Origin: Sporolactobacillus shoreae | Lineage (GTDB): Bacteria > Bacillota > Bacilli > Bacillales > Sporolactobacillaceae | Assembly (NCBI RefSeq): GCF_004684935.1 | Contig: NZ_SRJD01000003.1 | Location: 124,001 to 188,000 of the forward strand | Length of the DNA: 64,000 bases | Direction: 5' to 3' | Shown: positions 11,128-21,345 of the stretch, in pieces | Numbering within the stretch: position 1 is the first letter of the stretch | Layout of the letters: each line of letters begins with the position of its first letter | Notes under the pieces: generated by a model | What the model saw: the letters and a program-made list of their open reading frames with translations, nothing else | What the model was told of the DNA's origin: nothing | Databases searched by the model: none | Translations under genes and position numbers: made by a program

Positions 11128-12426
11128 ATGGTTAAGAAAGGACATATTTTTTCCTTTTTTGCAATTCTTATTGTTGCAGCGGTCATAATGGGTTTGGTTA
11201 CAGCACCAATCATACATAACGTGAAATTGGGCCTTGACCTGAAAGGCGGCTTTGAGGTTCTTTATCAGGTCAAGCCGCTCAAGGCCGGACAGAAAATCGA
11301 TCAAAATACAATGAGCAACGCGGTTGCGGCACTTAATAAGCGTATTAATGTACTCGGCGTCAGCGAGCCGAGTATCTCCATTCAGAACGGCAACCGGATT
11401 GATGTTCAGCTGCCCGGGGTTAAAGATGAAAAACGCGCACGTCAGTTATTGTCGACGACCGCCAATCTAACATTCCGGGACTACAAGGACCACTTGATGT
11501 TGGACGGATCGGATCTGCAACCGGGTAAAGCGCAGGTTGCTTTTGACAGCCTGAACCATCCGATGGTCACGCTGCAGCTGAAAGACCCGAATAAATTTGC
11601 CAGCGTTACCAAAAAGGTTCTCAGCTATGGTTACCCGAACAATGTTTTGGTCATCTGGATGGATTTCGGCAAAGGTGATTCTTATCAGAATGAAGTGGGG
11701 AAAGCGAATCACAAATTTATTTCCAATCCCTCAGTTGACAATGTATTGAACACAAGCGATGTCCAGATCTCGGGCAATTTTACGGTCCCTGAAGCGACCA
11801 CTCTGAAGGATCTGCTTAATTCAGGTTCGCTTCCGGTGAAGATGACTGAAATCTATTCGACATCCGTCGGCGCTCAGTACGGACAAAATTCCATGAAGGA
11901 TACCTTGTTTGCCGGCGCATTGGGCGTTGCGGCGATTCTCCTGTTTATGCTGCTCTTCTACAGGTTCGGGGGACTGATCGCCAACATCACACTCGCTTTT
12001 TACATTTATATTGTAATGGGCGTTTTTGTCGGCTTGCAGGCTGTGCTGACATTACCGGGCATCGCTGCGATGATCCTCGGTATTGGTATGGCCGTTGATG
12101 CAAATATCATCACTCTTGAGCGTATAAAAGACGAGATACGAAGCGGTAAATCGATTCTGTCCGCATTCCGGGCAGGGAGCAAGCGCGCCCTGCCGACGGT
12201 AGTGGACGCGAACCTGACGACAATCATCGCCGCAGCGGTTCTTTTTATGTTCGGTGAAAGTTCTGTTAAAGGCTTTGCTGTTATGCTGCTGATCAGCAAC
12301 TGCGTCACTTTCATTACTTCTGTTTATGGCGCGCGCCTGTTGCTCGGGCTTCTGGTCCACAGCAAGGCCCTGAATGATAAACCGTGGCTGTTCGGCATCA
12401 AGAGGAGTGATATTCGTGAACACTAA
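11128..12426 (+). CDS. secD: Protein translocase subunit SecD
   Basis: A 432-residue SecD with an N-terminal helix, the D1 motif GLDLKGGF, a periplasmic-type P1 region (ALNKRINVLGVSEP), and the C-terminal RND membrane bundle (GMAVDANIITLERIKDE, RAGSKRALPTVVDANLTT). It uses the proton motive force to help late translocation through SecYEG. In B. subtilis SecD and SecF are one fused protein; here the reading frame ends at TAA and SecF is a separate ORF. AGAAGGGAGCAAG precedes the ATG. Confidence 0.95.
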   Translation: MVKKGHIFSFFAILIVAAVIMGLVTAPIIHNVKLGLDLKGGFEVLYQVKPLKAGQKIDQNTMSNAVAALNKRINVLGVSEPSISIQNGNRIDVQLPGVKDEKRARQLLSTTANLTFRDYKDHLMLDGSDLQPGKAQVAFDSLNHPMVTLQLKDPNKFASVTKKVLSYGYPNNVLVIWMDFGKGDSYQNEVGKANHKFISNPSVDNVLNTSDVQISGNFTVPEATTLKDLLNSGSLPVKMTEIYSTSVGAQYGQNSMKDTLFAGALGVAAILLFMLLFYRFGGLIANITLAFYIYIVMGVFVGLQAVLTLPGIAAMILGIGMAVDANIITLERIKDEIRSGKSILSAFRAGSKRALPTVVDANLTTIIAAAVLFMFGESSVKGFAVMLLISNCVTFITSVYGARLLLGLLVHSKALNDKPWLFGIKRSDIREH

Positions 12427-13372
12427 TAGCAACATGAATTATAAGCATTACAATAAATTCTATGGCCATCTTGACTTTATGAAATATAGAAACGTTTTTT
12501 TCATATTTTCAAGTGCTTTGATTATACTGGGGATCCTATCGCTTTTTGTATTTAAACTTAACCTCGGTATTGATTTTTCGAGCGGTACCCGGATTGATAT
12601 TCAGGGCAGCCAACCGATGTCGGTGGCGAAAGTGGCAAGGGTGTTCACGGATATGGGTTATAATGCCGAGACGCCAGTGCTTGCTGGTAATCAAAATAGT
12701 ATGGCTACTGTACGCCTGAATCAGGAACTGAACCAGGGACAGATCGCGCAGATCAAGAGCGTGATTCAAAAGCAGTTTGGCGTTAATCCGAACGTCAACA
12801 CTGTTTCTCCGCAAGTCGGGCGGGATCTCGCAAAGAACGGATTGTACGCTTTGATCATCGCTTCAATTTTCATTATTGTCTATGTATGGATTCGGTTTGA
12901 ATTCCTTCAGGGGCTGACGGCGGTACTCGCCCTGATTCATGATGCGTTTTTCATTGTGACAGTGTTCAGCCTCTTCCATATCGAAGTCAATATCCTATTT
13001 ATCTCGGCCGTTCTGACCATTGTGGGTTATTCGATCAATGATACAATCGTGACGTTTGACCGTGTCAGAGAGAATATCAAGCTGAGCCGGAAGCGGCTGA
13101 CGACGCTGCAGGAACTCGGCGATGTTGTCAATCTCAGTATCCGTGAAACGCTCACCCGGTCGGTGAACACCGTATTGACGGTGCTGTTCCCGGTTATTTT
13201 CCTGCTGATCTTTGGCAGCGAGTCGATTCGGACCTTCACGATCGCGCTTTTAGTCGGACTGATCTGCGGGGTTTACTCCTCGATCTGTATCGCATGTCCG
13301 CTCTGGGCAGTGATGAAATCCCGTTATCTTGCTTCCAGAAAGGAAAAGAGAACGGTTCGGACGGAAAGCTAA
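12416..13372 (+). CDS. secF: Protein translocase subunit SecF
   Basis: A 318-residue SecF with the conserved D1-type motif GIDFSSGTRIDI, the SPQVGRDLAKNGLYALIIAS transition, and the RND bundle with GYSINDTIVTFDRVREN and SIRETLTRSVNTVLTVLFPV. The start is GTG 12416, preceded by AGAGGAGTGA (12401-12410), so it overlaps secD by 11 bases in another frame. Expression should be coupled to secD. See findings for the split architecture. Confidence 0.95.
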   Translation: MNTNSNMNYKHYNKFYGHLDFMKYRNVFFIFSSALIILGILSLFVFKLNLGIDFSSGTRIDIQGSQPMSVAKVARVFTDMGYNAETPVLAGNQNSMATVRLNQELNQGQIAQIKSVIQKQFGVNPNVNTVSPQVGRDLAKNGLYALIIASIFIIVYVWIRFEFLQGLTAVLALIHDAFFIVTVFSLFHIEVNILFISAVLTIVGYSINDTIVTFDRVRENIKLSRKRLTTLQELGDVVNLSIRETLTRSVNTVLTVLFPVIFLLIFGSESIRTFTIALLVGLICGVYSSICIACPLWAVMKSRYLASRKEKRTVRTES

Positions 13373-13414
13373 CGTGGGTGCAATGATACGGATAAAGTAA
13401 AGGAGCGAGAGCTC

Positions 13415-13765
13415 ATGAGAAAACAATGGAACATTCTGATGGTGTTGATCTTCATACTGGTGATTGTGTTGCTGTCAATTAGTAATGCTGACAGCGTCAC
13501 GATCAGTTTCCTGTTTGGCGAGGCCAGTCTTCCAAAAATCCTAGTGATTATCGTATCTGTTCTGATCGGAGCTTTGTTGGTCGGTTCTTTTACGTACTTA
13601 AAAATATACAGGCAGCAGCACCGGATCCGGCAGATGGAGAAGGAACTTCACCGGATTGCCGAATTGCATCCTGAAGATGCCAGCCGAATTTCAGTGACGA
13701 ACACAACCGGTGGCGATGAAGCGGAGACCCGCACATCGTCAAGAAGGTCGTTTTTTAAAAAATAG
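13415..13765 (+). CDS. lapA: LapA-domain membrane protein
   Basis: A 116-residue protein with two membrane helices (ILMVLIFILVIVLLSISNAD and ILVIIVSVLIGALLVGSF) separated by SVTISFLFGEASLP, then a basic coiled-coil tail. This is the LapA/YrvD family; in B. subtilis yrvD sits between secDF and recJ as here. The function in Gram-positives is unknown; in E. coli LapA helps lipopolysaccharide assembly, which does not apply here. Confidence 0.8.
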   Translation: MRKQWNILMVLIFILVIVLLSISNADSVTISFLFGEASLPKILVIIVSVLIGALLVGSFTYLKIYRQQHRIRQMEKELHRIAELHPEDASRISVTNTTGGDEAETRTSSRRSFFKK

Positions 13766-13811
13766 GATACCGTCTGTGTGAAAAAGAATAAAAAGGGGGG
13801 CACAGGGACGG

Positions 13812-16166
13812 GTGCTGGAATCAAACTATCAATGGATCATAAAAAAAGCTGATGAAAATAAAGTCCGTGAACTCTCGGAAAGAATGAAAATTTCAGAGAT
13901 GACCGCAAAGCTTCTGGTTCTGCGCGGCATTGAAGATCCGGGGGACGCGGATCTTTTTCTGCACCCTGGCAAAGTTTCTTTTCATAAACCGATGAGTATG
14001 CTTGGAATGAAAAAGGTGTCAGATCGAGTGAAACAAGCTGTCTCTGATAATCAGCCAATCCGGATTTTCGGTGATTATGACGCGGACGGGGTGACGTCCA
14101 CAGCGCTGCTGTTCCGGGCACTTAAAAAGATCGGGGCGGACGTCTCCTACTACATTCCTAATCGTTTCAAAGATGGATATGGTCCGAACGCAGCCGCCGT
14201 GGAAAAAGCACAGGAAGATGGTATTGGCCTCATTGTTACTGTGGACTCAGGTATTGCGGCTTTTGAAGCCGCCGAGAAAGCAAAATCTCTGGGTATTGAT
14301 TACATTATCACGGATCATCACGAGCCTCCTGAATCTCTCCCCGATGCATATGCGATTCTGAATCCCAAACAGCGCGGATGCGACTATCCGTTTAAAGGGC
14401 TTTCGGGTGCGGGGGTCGCACTGAAATTAGTCCAAAATCTGTGTGACGAGGATCAGTTCGATGAAGATTGGCTCGCTTTGGCCGCGATCGGGACAATCGC
14501 CGATCTGGTCCCTCTCAGAAATGAGAATCGCCTGATCGCTTATTCCGGACTTGAGAAAATTAGTGTGGGATCTCTTCCCGGAATCGATGCACTAAAAGCT
14601 AAAGCTGGGCATCCGGGTCCGGTGGACAGCGAGGTTGTTGGTTTTCAGATGGCACCGAGACTCAATGCAGCGGGAAGATTGACCGACGCGGTTCCGGCCA
14701 TTCGCTTGCTCCTGTCCGATGATGCCGCAGAATCTGCTGACCTTGCCGATCAGTTGGAGTCTTTAAACCAGAAAAGAAAAAAGATGGTCGACCAGGTCTC
14801 AGAAGAAGCAGATGCCATAGCTGCGGAATACATTCGGAGGGGTGATAGGGCGCTTGTCCTGGCTGGAAACGGCTGGCACCAGGGTGTCATCGGCATTGCG
14901 GCGTCACGCATTGTTGAAAAATATTACCGGCCGGTTATCCTACTGAGCATTGATGAAGAAAAAGGTGTGGCGAAGGGTTCGGGACGAAGTATTAACGGAT
15001 TCAACCTCTATCAGGGGCTAACAGAGAGCGCAGGGCATCTGATTCAGTTTGGAGGCCACCAGATGGCGGCGGGACTGTCTCTACGCGCAGATAGTATAGA
15101 CGCTTTCAGAGATGATTTTGTTCAGAATGCGGCACGTGTGATCACTGATGAGATGATGATTCACGGGCTTTCGGTTGATGGTGAATGCCAGCCGGATCAG
15201 GTTACGGCGGAACAAGTTGATCAGTTGGCCATGCTCGCCCCATTTGGTACGGATAACCCGCGTCCCGTTTTTCAGATGCGTCAGGTCAGGTTGGCCAAGA
15301 TTAACTCGATCGGCCGCGATAAGGCCCACCTGAAGGTTTCGTTTATAGGTACGGACGGTGAATTGGACGGTATCGGATTTAGGCTCGGCAAAGCGGCAGA
15401 CCGCATCTCAATTAACGATCCGATCAGTGTGATCGGCGAATGCCAGATTAATGAGTGGAATGGATTCAGAAAACCACAGTTTCTGATCGAAGATGTGCGG
15501 GTTGACGGACCTCAAGTTTTTGACTGGCGCGCCGAACGTGAACTGCGTGAGAAATTGAATGGCTTGCCGACTGAATCATCATCTGTTCTCGCTTTTCATT
15601 CAGAAACTGCCCGGCGTTATGCGGCGGACGATACTGCTGTTCTGTACCATTCGGGAATGACGTTCGGCAAACCTGCCCTTATTCTCCTGGATCTTCCGGA
15701 CAGAAAGGAACAACTGTCTGAATTAATCAGGAGCAATCCCCTTGTCAATCGTTTTTATGTCGTTTTTGCCCATGACTCCGATCACTATTTCTCTGCTTTC
15801 CCAACACGGAAGCATTTTATCTGGTATTACGCGCTGATTAAGCGGGAACACTCATTTAAACTTGATCAAATGGCCGGGGAGATTGCCAGATTCAAAGGCT
15901 GGTCACAGCGGACGGTTTTTTTTATGACAAAGGTGTTTTTTGAATTGGGGTTTGTTAAAATAGAAGATGGTGTCTTGACAGTGAACCCAGTGCCGTCAAA
16001 GGCGCCGCTGACCGATTCGGACACTTACAGAAAAGAAAAAAATCAACTGGAACTGGAAGACTTTTTTTGCTACTCATCGATTTCGACTCTGAAGTCGTGG
16101 TTTATAGAAATGAAGAAAAGCAGGGAACAGGCAATCGAGCCGGAGGGGAAAATAAATGGATTATAA
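13812..16166 (+). CDS. recJ: Single-stranded-DNA-specific exonuclease RecJ
   Basis: A 784-residue RecJ. The DHH phosphoesterase core shows [27 protein letters not shown] and the DHHA1 motif GGHQMAAG. An OB-fold and the Bacillus-type C-terminal extension follow. It degrades single-stranded DNA 5' to 3' in recombination and repair. The start is GTG 13812, with a G-rich site (about 13793-13800) rather far upstream. The 3' end overlaps apt by 11 bases. Confidence 0.95.
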   Translation: MLESNYQWIIKKADENKVRELSERMKISEMTAKLLVLRGIEDPGDADLFLHPGKVSFHKPMSMLGMKKVSDRVKQAVSDNQPIRIFGDYDADGVTSTALLFRALKKIGADVSYYIPNRFKDGYGPNAAAVEKAQEDGIGLIVTVDSGIAAFEAAEKAKSLGIDYIITDHHEPPESLPDAYAILNPKQRGCDYPFKGLSGAGVALKLVQNLCDEDQFDEDWLALAAIGTIADLVPLRNENRLIAYSGLEKISVGSLPGIDALKAKAGHPGPVDSEVVGFQMAPRLNAAGRLTDAVPAIRLLLSDDAAESADLADQLESLNQKRKKMVDQVSEEADAIAAEYIRRGDRALVLAGNGWHQGVIGIAASRIVEKYYRPVILLSIDEEKGVAKGSGRSINGFNLYQGLTESAGHLIQFGGHQMAAGLSLRADSIDAFRDDFVQNAARVITDEMMIHGLSVDGECQPDQVTAEQVDQLAMLAPFGTDNPRPVFQMRQVRLAKINSIGRDKAHLKVSFIGTDGELDGIGFRLGKAADRISINDPISVIGECQINEWNGFRKPQFLIEDVRVDGPQVFDWRAERELREKLNGLPTESSSVLAFHSETARRYAADDTAVLYHSGMTFGKPALILLDLPDRKEQLSELIRSNPLVNRFYVVFAHDSDHYFSAFPTRKHFIWYYALIKREHSFKLDQMAGEIARFKGWSQRTVFFMTKVFFELGFVKIEDGVLTVNPVPSKAPLTDSDTYRKEKNQLELEDFFCYSSISTLKSWFIEMKKSREQAIEPEGKINGL

Positions 16167-16668
16167 AAAGTACATTGACTCTGTCATGGATTTTCCAACG
16201 AAAGGAATTAACTTCAGGGATATTACGTCATTGCTGCAGGTCGGACCTGTTTATCGTGCTGCAATTGACGAGATGGCCGAATTTGCCAGAAGCAAAAATG
16301 CGGAAGTGGTTGTCGGGCCGGAAGCACGCGGATTTGTGATCGGAGGGCCTCTGGCATATTCTCTGGGGGTTGGCTTTGTTCCTGTCAGAAAACCGGGGAA
16401 ACTGCCTCGCGAAGTCGTCACCGTTTCCTACGAAAAAGAATACGGTGTTGATGAACTATGTATTCATAAAGATTCGATCAAACCAGGGCAGCGTGTGCTG
16501 GTTACCGACGATCTGCTGGCAACCGGGGGAACCATTGACGCGACGATCCGACTGGTCAAAAGCCTGGGAGGTATTGTTGTTGGGGTTGCTTTTCTGATTG
16601 AATTGAAGGAACTGGACGGGGAAAAACTGTTGAAAGACTATGATGTGTTTTCATTGATTGATTACTGA
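16156..16668 (+). CDS. apt: Adenine phosphoribosyltransferase
   Basis: A 170-residue type I phosphoribosyltransferase converting adenine and PRPP to AMP. It shows [12 protein letters not shown] near the N-terminus, GPEARGF, the flexible loop [11 protein letters not shown], and the PRPP-binding motif [13 protein letters not shown]. The start overlaps recJ (GAGGGGAAAATAA before ATG is the ribosome site). The recJ-apt-relA order is conserved in Bacillales; relA follows after a terminator. Confidence 0.97.
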   Translation: MDYKKYIDSVMDFPTKGINFRDITSLLQVGPVYRAAIDEMAEFARSKNAEVVVGPEARGFVIGGPLAYSLGVGFVPVRKPGKLPREVVTVSYEKEYGVDELCIHKDSIKPGQRVLVTDDLLATGGTIDATIRLVKSLGGIVVGVAFLIELKELDGEKLLKDYDVFSLIDY

Positions 16669-16682
16669 TGAAGAAGATGAGG

Positions 16683-16712
16683 GGAGTGCCTGAGCGCGGG
16701 CACTCCTTTTTC
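16683..16712 (+). terminator. Terminator after apt
   Basis: GGAGTGCC pairs with GGCACTCC and is followed by TTTTTC. Confidence 0.85.
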
Positions 16713-16732
16713 AAAAAGATAAGGAAGTAAAA

Positions 16733-16830
16733 ATCTGGCCAATAAAACAGGGCCTTGGTTGAGATTCAAAGCGGAGGTGCGAGACGCCCTCGGCAAGCGA
16801 AGAGCCGAAGCGTTGATCCAACACCTCAAT
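16733..16830 (+). repeat. Dispersed intergenic repeat, copy C
   Basis: The first ~55 bases (from AAATCTGGCCAATAAAACAG) closely match 57440-57490, sharing the block GAGATTCAAAGC and GAGGTGCG. The second half contains GCCCTCGGCAAGCGAAG, a sequence style common in short palindromic repeats of Bacillaceae genomes. It lies between the apt terminator and a second terminator, and has no coding frame. Confidence 0.6.
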
Positions 16831-16852
16831 AATACAGGATTAATGATTAGGG

Positions 16853-16873
16853 ACCGGGCTTGCCCGGTTTTCT
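16853..16873 (+). terminator. Small terminator-like hairpin before relA
   Basis: ACCGGGC and GCCCGGT pair around a two-base loop and are followed by TTTCTT. It may end a read-through transcript over the repeat. Confidence 0.6.
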
Positions 16874-17011
16874 TAACCTTATTTCTGTGTTGATGTTTAT
16901 CGCATGTCCGATAAAGGGAAAACTGAAATTAAAAACTTTACATTAATCTGAATTTCTCAGATAATGATCATAATCTACTTATCCAACGAAGGCTTCACAG
17001 GTGATAATAAT

Positions 17012-19180
17012 ATGACAATGGACGAACTGATTCAGAAAGCATCCACATATCTCGAACAAAAAGATATTGAACTCATAAAACAAGCCTATGAATTTGCGCG
17101 CAAGGCACATGAAGGGCAGATGCGTAAATCCGGCGAGCCTTATATCAACCATCCGGTTGAAGTGGCAGGGATCCTGGTCGATCTTAAAATGGATGTGACC
17201 ACGATTATCAGCGGTTTCCTGCACGATGTCGTCGAGGATACTCCGATCACTCTGGAAGACATCAGAAAGGAATTCGGAGATAACGTCGCGATTCTGGTCG
17301 ACGGCGTCACGAAGCTGAGGCATTTCGAATATACATCCAAGGAAGACCAGCAGGCCGAAAACCATCGGAAAATGTTTGTCGCGATGGCGCGCGACCTCCG
17401 ATGCGTGATTGTCAAGCTAGCTGACCGTCTTCACAATATGCGCACTCTCAAATTCATGGCACCGGAAAAACAGATTCAGAAAGCCAATGAAACCCTCGAA
17501 ATATTCGCTCCGCTGGCCAACCGGCTCGGAATTTCCGCTATTAAATGGGAACTTGAAGATATTTCACTGCGCTATCTTAAGCCGCAGCAATATTATAAAA
17601 TTGTCAACCTGATGAAGCAGAAGCGGGAAGAGCGGGAAGCCTACATTTCTCAGGTTGTGGAAGACCTGAAAAAGTACGTCAAATCCGTGCACATTGAAGC
17701 CGAAATTTCGGGGCGGCCGAAACATATCTACAGCATCTATCGCAAAATGGTGAACCAGCATAAACAATTTAACGAGATCTATGATCTTTTCGCGGTGCGG
17801 ATTATTGTGGAAAGCATTAAAGACTGTTATGCCATTCTGGGCATCATTCATACACACTGGAAACCGATGCCTGGACGATTCAAAGATTATATCGCCATGC
17901 CGAAAACGAATATGTATCAGTCGCTGCATACGACGGTGATTGGTCCTAAAGGCGATCCACTTGAAGTCCAGATCCGGACGGAGGAGATGCATGATGTCGC
18001 GGAATATGGTATCGCGGCGCATTGGGCCTATAAAGAAGGAAAAGCACGGAATCTCAATAATAAATTTGAAGACAAGCTGACATGGTTCCGTGAAATCCTG
18101 GAGTATCAGAACGAGACTGATGACGCTAAGGAATTTATGGAATCCCTGAAAATGGATCTGTTTTCGGATACCGTTTTTGTTTTCACCCCAAAGGGAGATG
18201 TCATCGAGCTTCCTGTCGGTTCCGTCCCGATCGATTTTGCCTTCCGGATCCATACCGAGATAGGAAATAAAACAGTCGGTGCGCGGGTCAACGGAAAAAT
18301 GGTGCCACTGGACTATAAACTTAAGACCGGCGATATTGTGGAAGTCATGACTTCAAAACATTCCTATGGCCCGAGCCGTGACTGGCTGAAGATCGCCCAG
18401 AGTTCAGCCGTGAAGAACAAGATCAGGCAATGGTTCAAGCGTCAGGAGCGGCAGGAAAATGTGGCCAAGGGCCGTGAAATGATCGAGAAGGAATTGAGAA
18501 ATCAGGGGCTTAGCCTTAAAGATACACTGACTGAAGAAAATATCGCCAACGTCGTAAAAAAATATAACTTTTCACATGAGAATGAGCTGTTCGCTGCCGT
18601 CGGTTATAACGGGATTCCGGTCAAGCAGGTTGTTACCCGTCTCAGGGAAGACGACAAGAAGCCTAAAGAGCCCGAGACTGAAGAAGTTGTAAAACAGATA
18701 TCTGAAACAAAAAGCACGAGTCAACGCAAGACGTCGCTAGGGGTCCGCGTCAAAGGTGTGGATAATTTGCTGATCCGACTGGCGCGCTGCTGCAATCCTG
18801 TGCCGGGCGATCCGATTGTCGGTTACATTACCCGTGGCCGTGGCGTAACGATCCACCGTGAGGATTGTCCGAACATCAAGAATGAAGAGGACCAGCGGCT
18901 GATGGAAGTTGAATGGGAAAACAGCGAGTCGAAATCCAAAGAATACAACGTTGACATTGAAATCACGGCATTTGACCGGAACGGCCTGCTCAACGAAGTT
19001 CTTCAGTGTGTCTCTGACACACACACACCGATTAACGCTGTCAAGGGCCGCGCGGATAAAAACAAGGTCGCTAACATCAGCATGACAATTGCCATCACGA
19101 ATATTGATCATTTATACCGTGTCGTGGAAAAAATCAAGAGGATACCGGACATCTATTCGGTCCGCCGTGTCATGCAATAA
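17012..19180 (+). CDS. relA: Bifunctional (p)ppGpp synthetase/hydrolase RelA
   Basis: A 722-residue long RSH enzyme controlling the stringent response. The hydrolase HD domain has HDVVED at 71-76 and the nearby [10 protein letters not shown]. The synthetase domain has [13 protein letters not shown] and [22 protein letters not shown] ([12 protein letters not shown]), zinc-finger ([11 protein letters not shown] ... HREDCPN) and ACT domains follow. Start ATG 17012 is chosen because AGGTGAT lies six bases upstream; the in-frame ATG at 16964 lacks a ribosome site. Neighbours apt and dtd match B. subtilis. Confidence 0.96.
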   Translation: MTMDELIQKASTYLEQKDIELIKQAYEFARKAHEGQMRKSGEPYINHPVEVAGILVDLKMDVTTIISGFLHDVVEDTPITLEDIRKEFGDNVAILVDGVTKLRHFEYTSKEDQQAENHRKMFVAMARDLRCVIVKLADRLHNMRTLKFMAPEKQIQKANETLEIFAPLANRLGISAIKWELEDISLRYLKPQQYYKIVNLMKQKREEREAYISQVVEDLKKYVKSVHIEAEISGRPKHIYSIYRKMVNQHKQFNEIYDLFAVRIIVESIKDCYAILGIIHTHWKPMPGRFKDYIAMPKTNMYQSLHTTVIGPKGDPLEVQIRTEEMHDVAEYGIAAHWAYKEGKARNLNNKFEDKLTWFREILEYQNETDDAKEFMESLKMDLFSDTVFVFTPKGDVIELPVGSVPIDFAFRIHTEIGNKTVGARVNGKMVPLDYKLKTGDIVEVMTSKHSYGPSRDWLKIAQSSAVKNKIRQWFKRQERQENVAKGREMIEKELRNQGLSLKDTLTEENIANVVKKYNFSHENELFAAVGYNGIPVKQVVTRLREDDKKPKEPETEEVVKQISETKSTSQRKTSLGVRVKGVDNLLIRLARCCNPVPGDPIVGYITRGRGVTIHREDCPNIKNEEDQRLMEVEWENSESKSKEYNVDIEITAFDRNGLLNEVLQCVSDTHTPINAVKGRADKNKVANISMTIAITNIDHLYRVVEKIKRIPDIYSVRRVMQ

Positions 19181-19199
19181 TTTTCAAGGGGCTGATTCT

Positions 19200-19643
19200 G
19201 TGAAGGTCGTTATGCAGCGTGTTAAAAAAGCAGCGGTTGAAGTCGACGGGGAAACCGTCGGCAGCATTGATCACGGATTGCTCCTTCTTGTCGGAATAAA
19301 AAAAGGGGACAATCCTGAAGATATCAATTATGTTGCGGATAAAATCGGATCGCTGCGCATCTTTGAAGATGAAGCGGATAAAATGAATCTGTCGGTTCAT
19401 GATGTCGGCGGGGAGGTTCTGTCTGTTTCCCAGTTCACACTGTATGGGGACACCACTCACGGGCGGCGGCCAAGCTTTATTGAGGCGGAGCGACCGGAAC
19501 AGGCGGAGCCGTTATATGAAGCGTTCAATGACAGACTGAGGGGGCAGGGGCTACGCGTCGCAACCGGTAAATTCGGCGCGATGATGGACGTCTCCCTGAT
19601 TAATGACGGACCGGTGACCCTTATTGTTGAGAGTAAAAAATAA
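19200..19643 (+). CDS. dtd: D-aminoacyl-tRNA deacylase
   Basis: A 147-residue DTD. It hydrolyses D-amino acids (and mischarged glycine) from tRNA. The active-site motif SQFTLYGDT and the C-terminal GxP-type element NDGPVT are present. The start is GTG 19200 after AAGGGG (19186-19191), giving [17 protein letters not shown], the family N-terminus and length. An in-frame extension up to 19089 lies inside relA and is not used. It probably shares the relA transcript. Confidence 0.95.
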   Translation: MKVVMQRVKKAAVEVDGETVGSIDHGLLLLVGIKKGDNPEDINYVADKIGSLRIFEDEADKMNLSVHDVGGEVLSVSQFTLYGDTTHGRRPSFIEAERPEQAEPLYEAFNDRLRGQGLRVATGKFGAMMDVSLINDGPVTLIVESKK

Positions 19644-19693
19644 ATAGAGTGAACCAGTGTTGCTTTAACTGTAACAAGAATATAATCTGTATC

Positions 19694-19722
19694 TTGACAT
19701 TTTCTGAGAATATTCGTACTAT
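19694..19722 (+). promoter_or_regulatory. Sigma-A promoter of the hisS-aspS leader
   Basis: TTGACA (19694-19699), a 17-base spacer and TACTAT (19717-19722). It sits just before the T-box leader. Confidence 0.75.
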
Positions 19723-19734
19723 ATAAAGACAAAC

Positions 19735-19992
19735 CAATGACGGAGAAAGACTGTGGATTCACTGCCAAAGAGAGGATACGCCGGCGGCTGAGAGCGTATC
19801 TGGCATGGTGACCGCAGGAGGACACTCCCAAGGTGTTTTTCTAAAAACCAGATGGTGAGTAAGAAAAACCGATCCCCGGGCGTTAACCGGATTGAGAGGA
19901 AACTTCAGGTGAAGTTTCAATTCAAGGGTGGCACCGCGAATGTTCATTCGTCCCTTGTTCGTCATGTTTTATGGCGGACAGGGGCTTTTTAT
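19735..19992 (+). promoter_or_regulatory. T-box riboswitch controlling hisS-aspS
   Basis: The T-box core GGGTGGCACCGCGAA is at about 19925-19939, followed by the antiterminator partner TCCCTTG and a terminator hairpin (about 19950-19985) with CTTTTTATTTT. Stem I includes the AG motif AGAGAGG (19769-19775). The pentamer GACAC at 19821-19825, followed by TCCC, lies where the specifier loop is expected. It contains both GAC (Asp) and CAC (His), the codons of the two downstream synthetases. Uncharged tRNA binding should stabilise the antiterminator and raise expression. Confidence 0.88.
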
Positions 19993-20068
19993 TTTCCGGC
20001 CCAATATACCGGATTTTCTGAATATCACATAAAGAGAAAACAGAACTCAGATGAAGGAGGAAACACGG

Positions 20069-21343
20069 TTGCTTATTCAAATTCCACGCGGAACGTATGA
20101 TGTCCTGCCGGACGAATCGGCGGTCTGGCAGAAAATTGAAGAGACCGCAAGAAAAGTCTGTGCGTTGTTCAACTATAAGGAGATCCGCACCCCTCTTTTT
20201 GAATCAACGGATTTGTTTCAAAGAGGGGTTGGCGACACAACAGATATCGTGCAGAAAGAAATGTACAATTTCAAAGACAGAGGAGATCGCAGTCTGACGC
20301 TGAGGCCTGAAGGAACAGCGTCGGTAGTCCGCGCGTTCGTGGAGCACAAACTGTACGGGCTCCCCAACCAGCCTGCGAAAGTGTACTACATCGGGCCGAT
20401 GTTCCGTTATGAACGGCCTCAGTCCGGAAGAACCCGCCAGTTTACCCAGTTCGGTATCGAGGCGCTAGGTTCGCAAGATCCATCGATTGACGCAGAAGTG
20501 ATCGCGCTGGCGATGACTTTTTACCAATCACTGGGTTTGAAGAAATTGAAACTTGTTCTGAACAGTCTGGGGGATCCTGAGAGCCGGGAAGCCCACCGGA
20601 ATGCGCTGATTGCCCACTTCAAGCCGTCGATTGGCGAATTTTGCGAGGATTGCCAGAACAGGCTGGAAAAAAATCCGCTACGCATCCTTGATTGCAAGAA
20701 GGATCACAACCATCCGCTGATGGAGACGGCGCCGTCGATCATTGACTACCTGACGGATTCCGCCAGAGACTACTTCAGCCATGTTAAGGAAATGCTTGAT
20801 GAAATGGGCATTACGTACGAACTGGACCCGACACTGGTCAGAGGTCTGGATTACTATAATCACACAACTTTTGAAATCATGGGATCCAGTAAGGGCGCGA
20901 TCACGACGCTGACTGGCGGCGGTCGCTATAACGGCCTTGTCAGTGAATTAGGCGGCCCTGAAACGCCAGGTGTCGGTTTTGCGCTCAGCATCGAGCGGTT
21001 GCTGCTGGCCCTTGAGGTGGAAAACATCTCACTTCAGAGCGAGGGAGCGCTTGACTGCTTTATTTCGTCGATCGGGGATGAAGCTGGCAAGAAAGCTTCT
21101 GTGATCCTTTATGAACTGCGTCAGGCGGGGCTTCGCGCTGATAAGGATTACATGGATCGGAAGGTCAAAGCCCAGTTTAAGCAGGCAGACAGGGATCATG
21201 CGAAATTTGTTATTGTGATCGGTGATGAGGAACTTGAGCAGCAGAAAGCCGTACTCAAAAATATGGCCGACGGCACACAGGAACAAGTCGCTTTTGTTTC
21301 ATTGGCTGACTTTATTAAATCAAAGATAAGCAGTGGGGTGTAA
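20069..21343 (+). CDS. hisS: Histidyl-tRNA synthetase
   Basis: A 424-residue class II synthetase. It starts [14 protein letters not shown] and has TLRPEGT, motif 2 [14 protein letters not shown], the histidine-specific [14 protein letters not shown] and a C-terminal anticodon-binding domain. TTG 20069 is preferred because AAGGAGG (20054-20060) ends eight bases upstream; the in-frame ATG at 20051 precedes this site. Controlled by the upstream T-box; aspS follows after two bases. Confidence 0.96.
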   Translation: MLIQIPRGTYDVLPDESAVWQKIEETARKVCALFNYKEIRTPLFESTDLFQRGVGDTTDIVQKEMYNFKDRGDRSLTLRPEGTASVVRAFVEHKLYGLPNQPAKVYYIGPMFRYERPQSGRTRQFTQFGIEALGSQDPSIDAEVIALAMTFYQSLGLKKLKLVLNSLGDPESREAHRNALIAHFKPSIGEFCEDCQNRLEKNPLRILDCKKDHNHPLMETAPSIIDYLTDSARDYFSHVKEMLDEMGITYELDPTLVRGLDYYNHTTFEIMGSSKGAITTLTGGGRYNGLVSELGGPETPGVGFALSIERLLLALEVENISLQSEGALDCFISSIGDEAGKKASVILYELRQAGLRADKDYMDRKVKAQFKQADRDHAKFVIVIGDEELEQQKAVLKNMADGTQEQVAFVSLADFIKSKISSGV

Positions 21344-21345
21344 GT

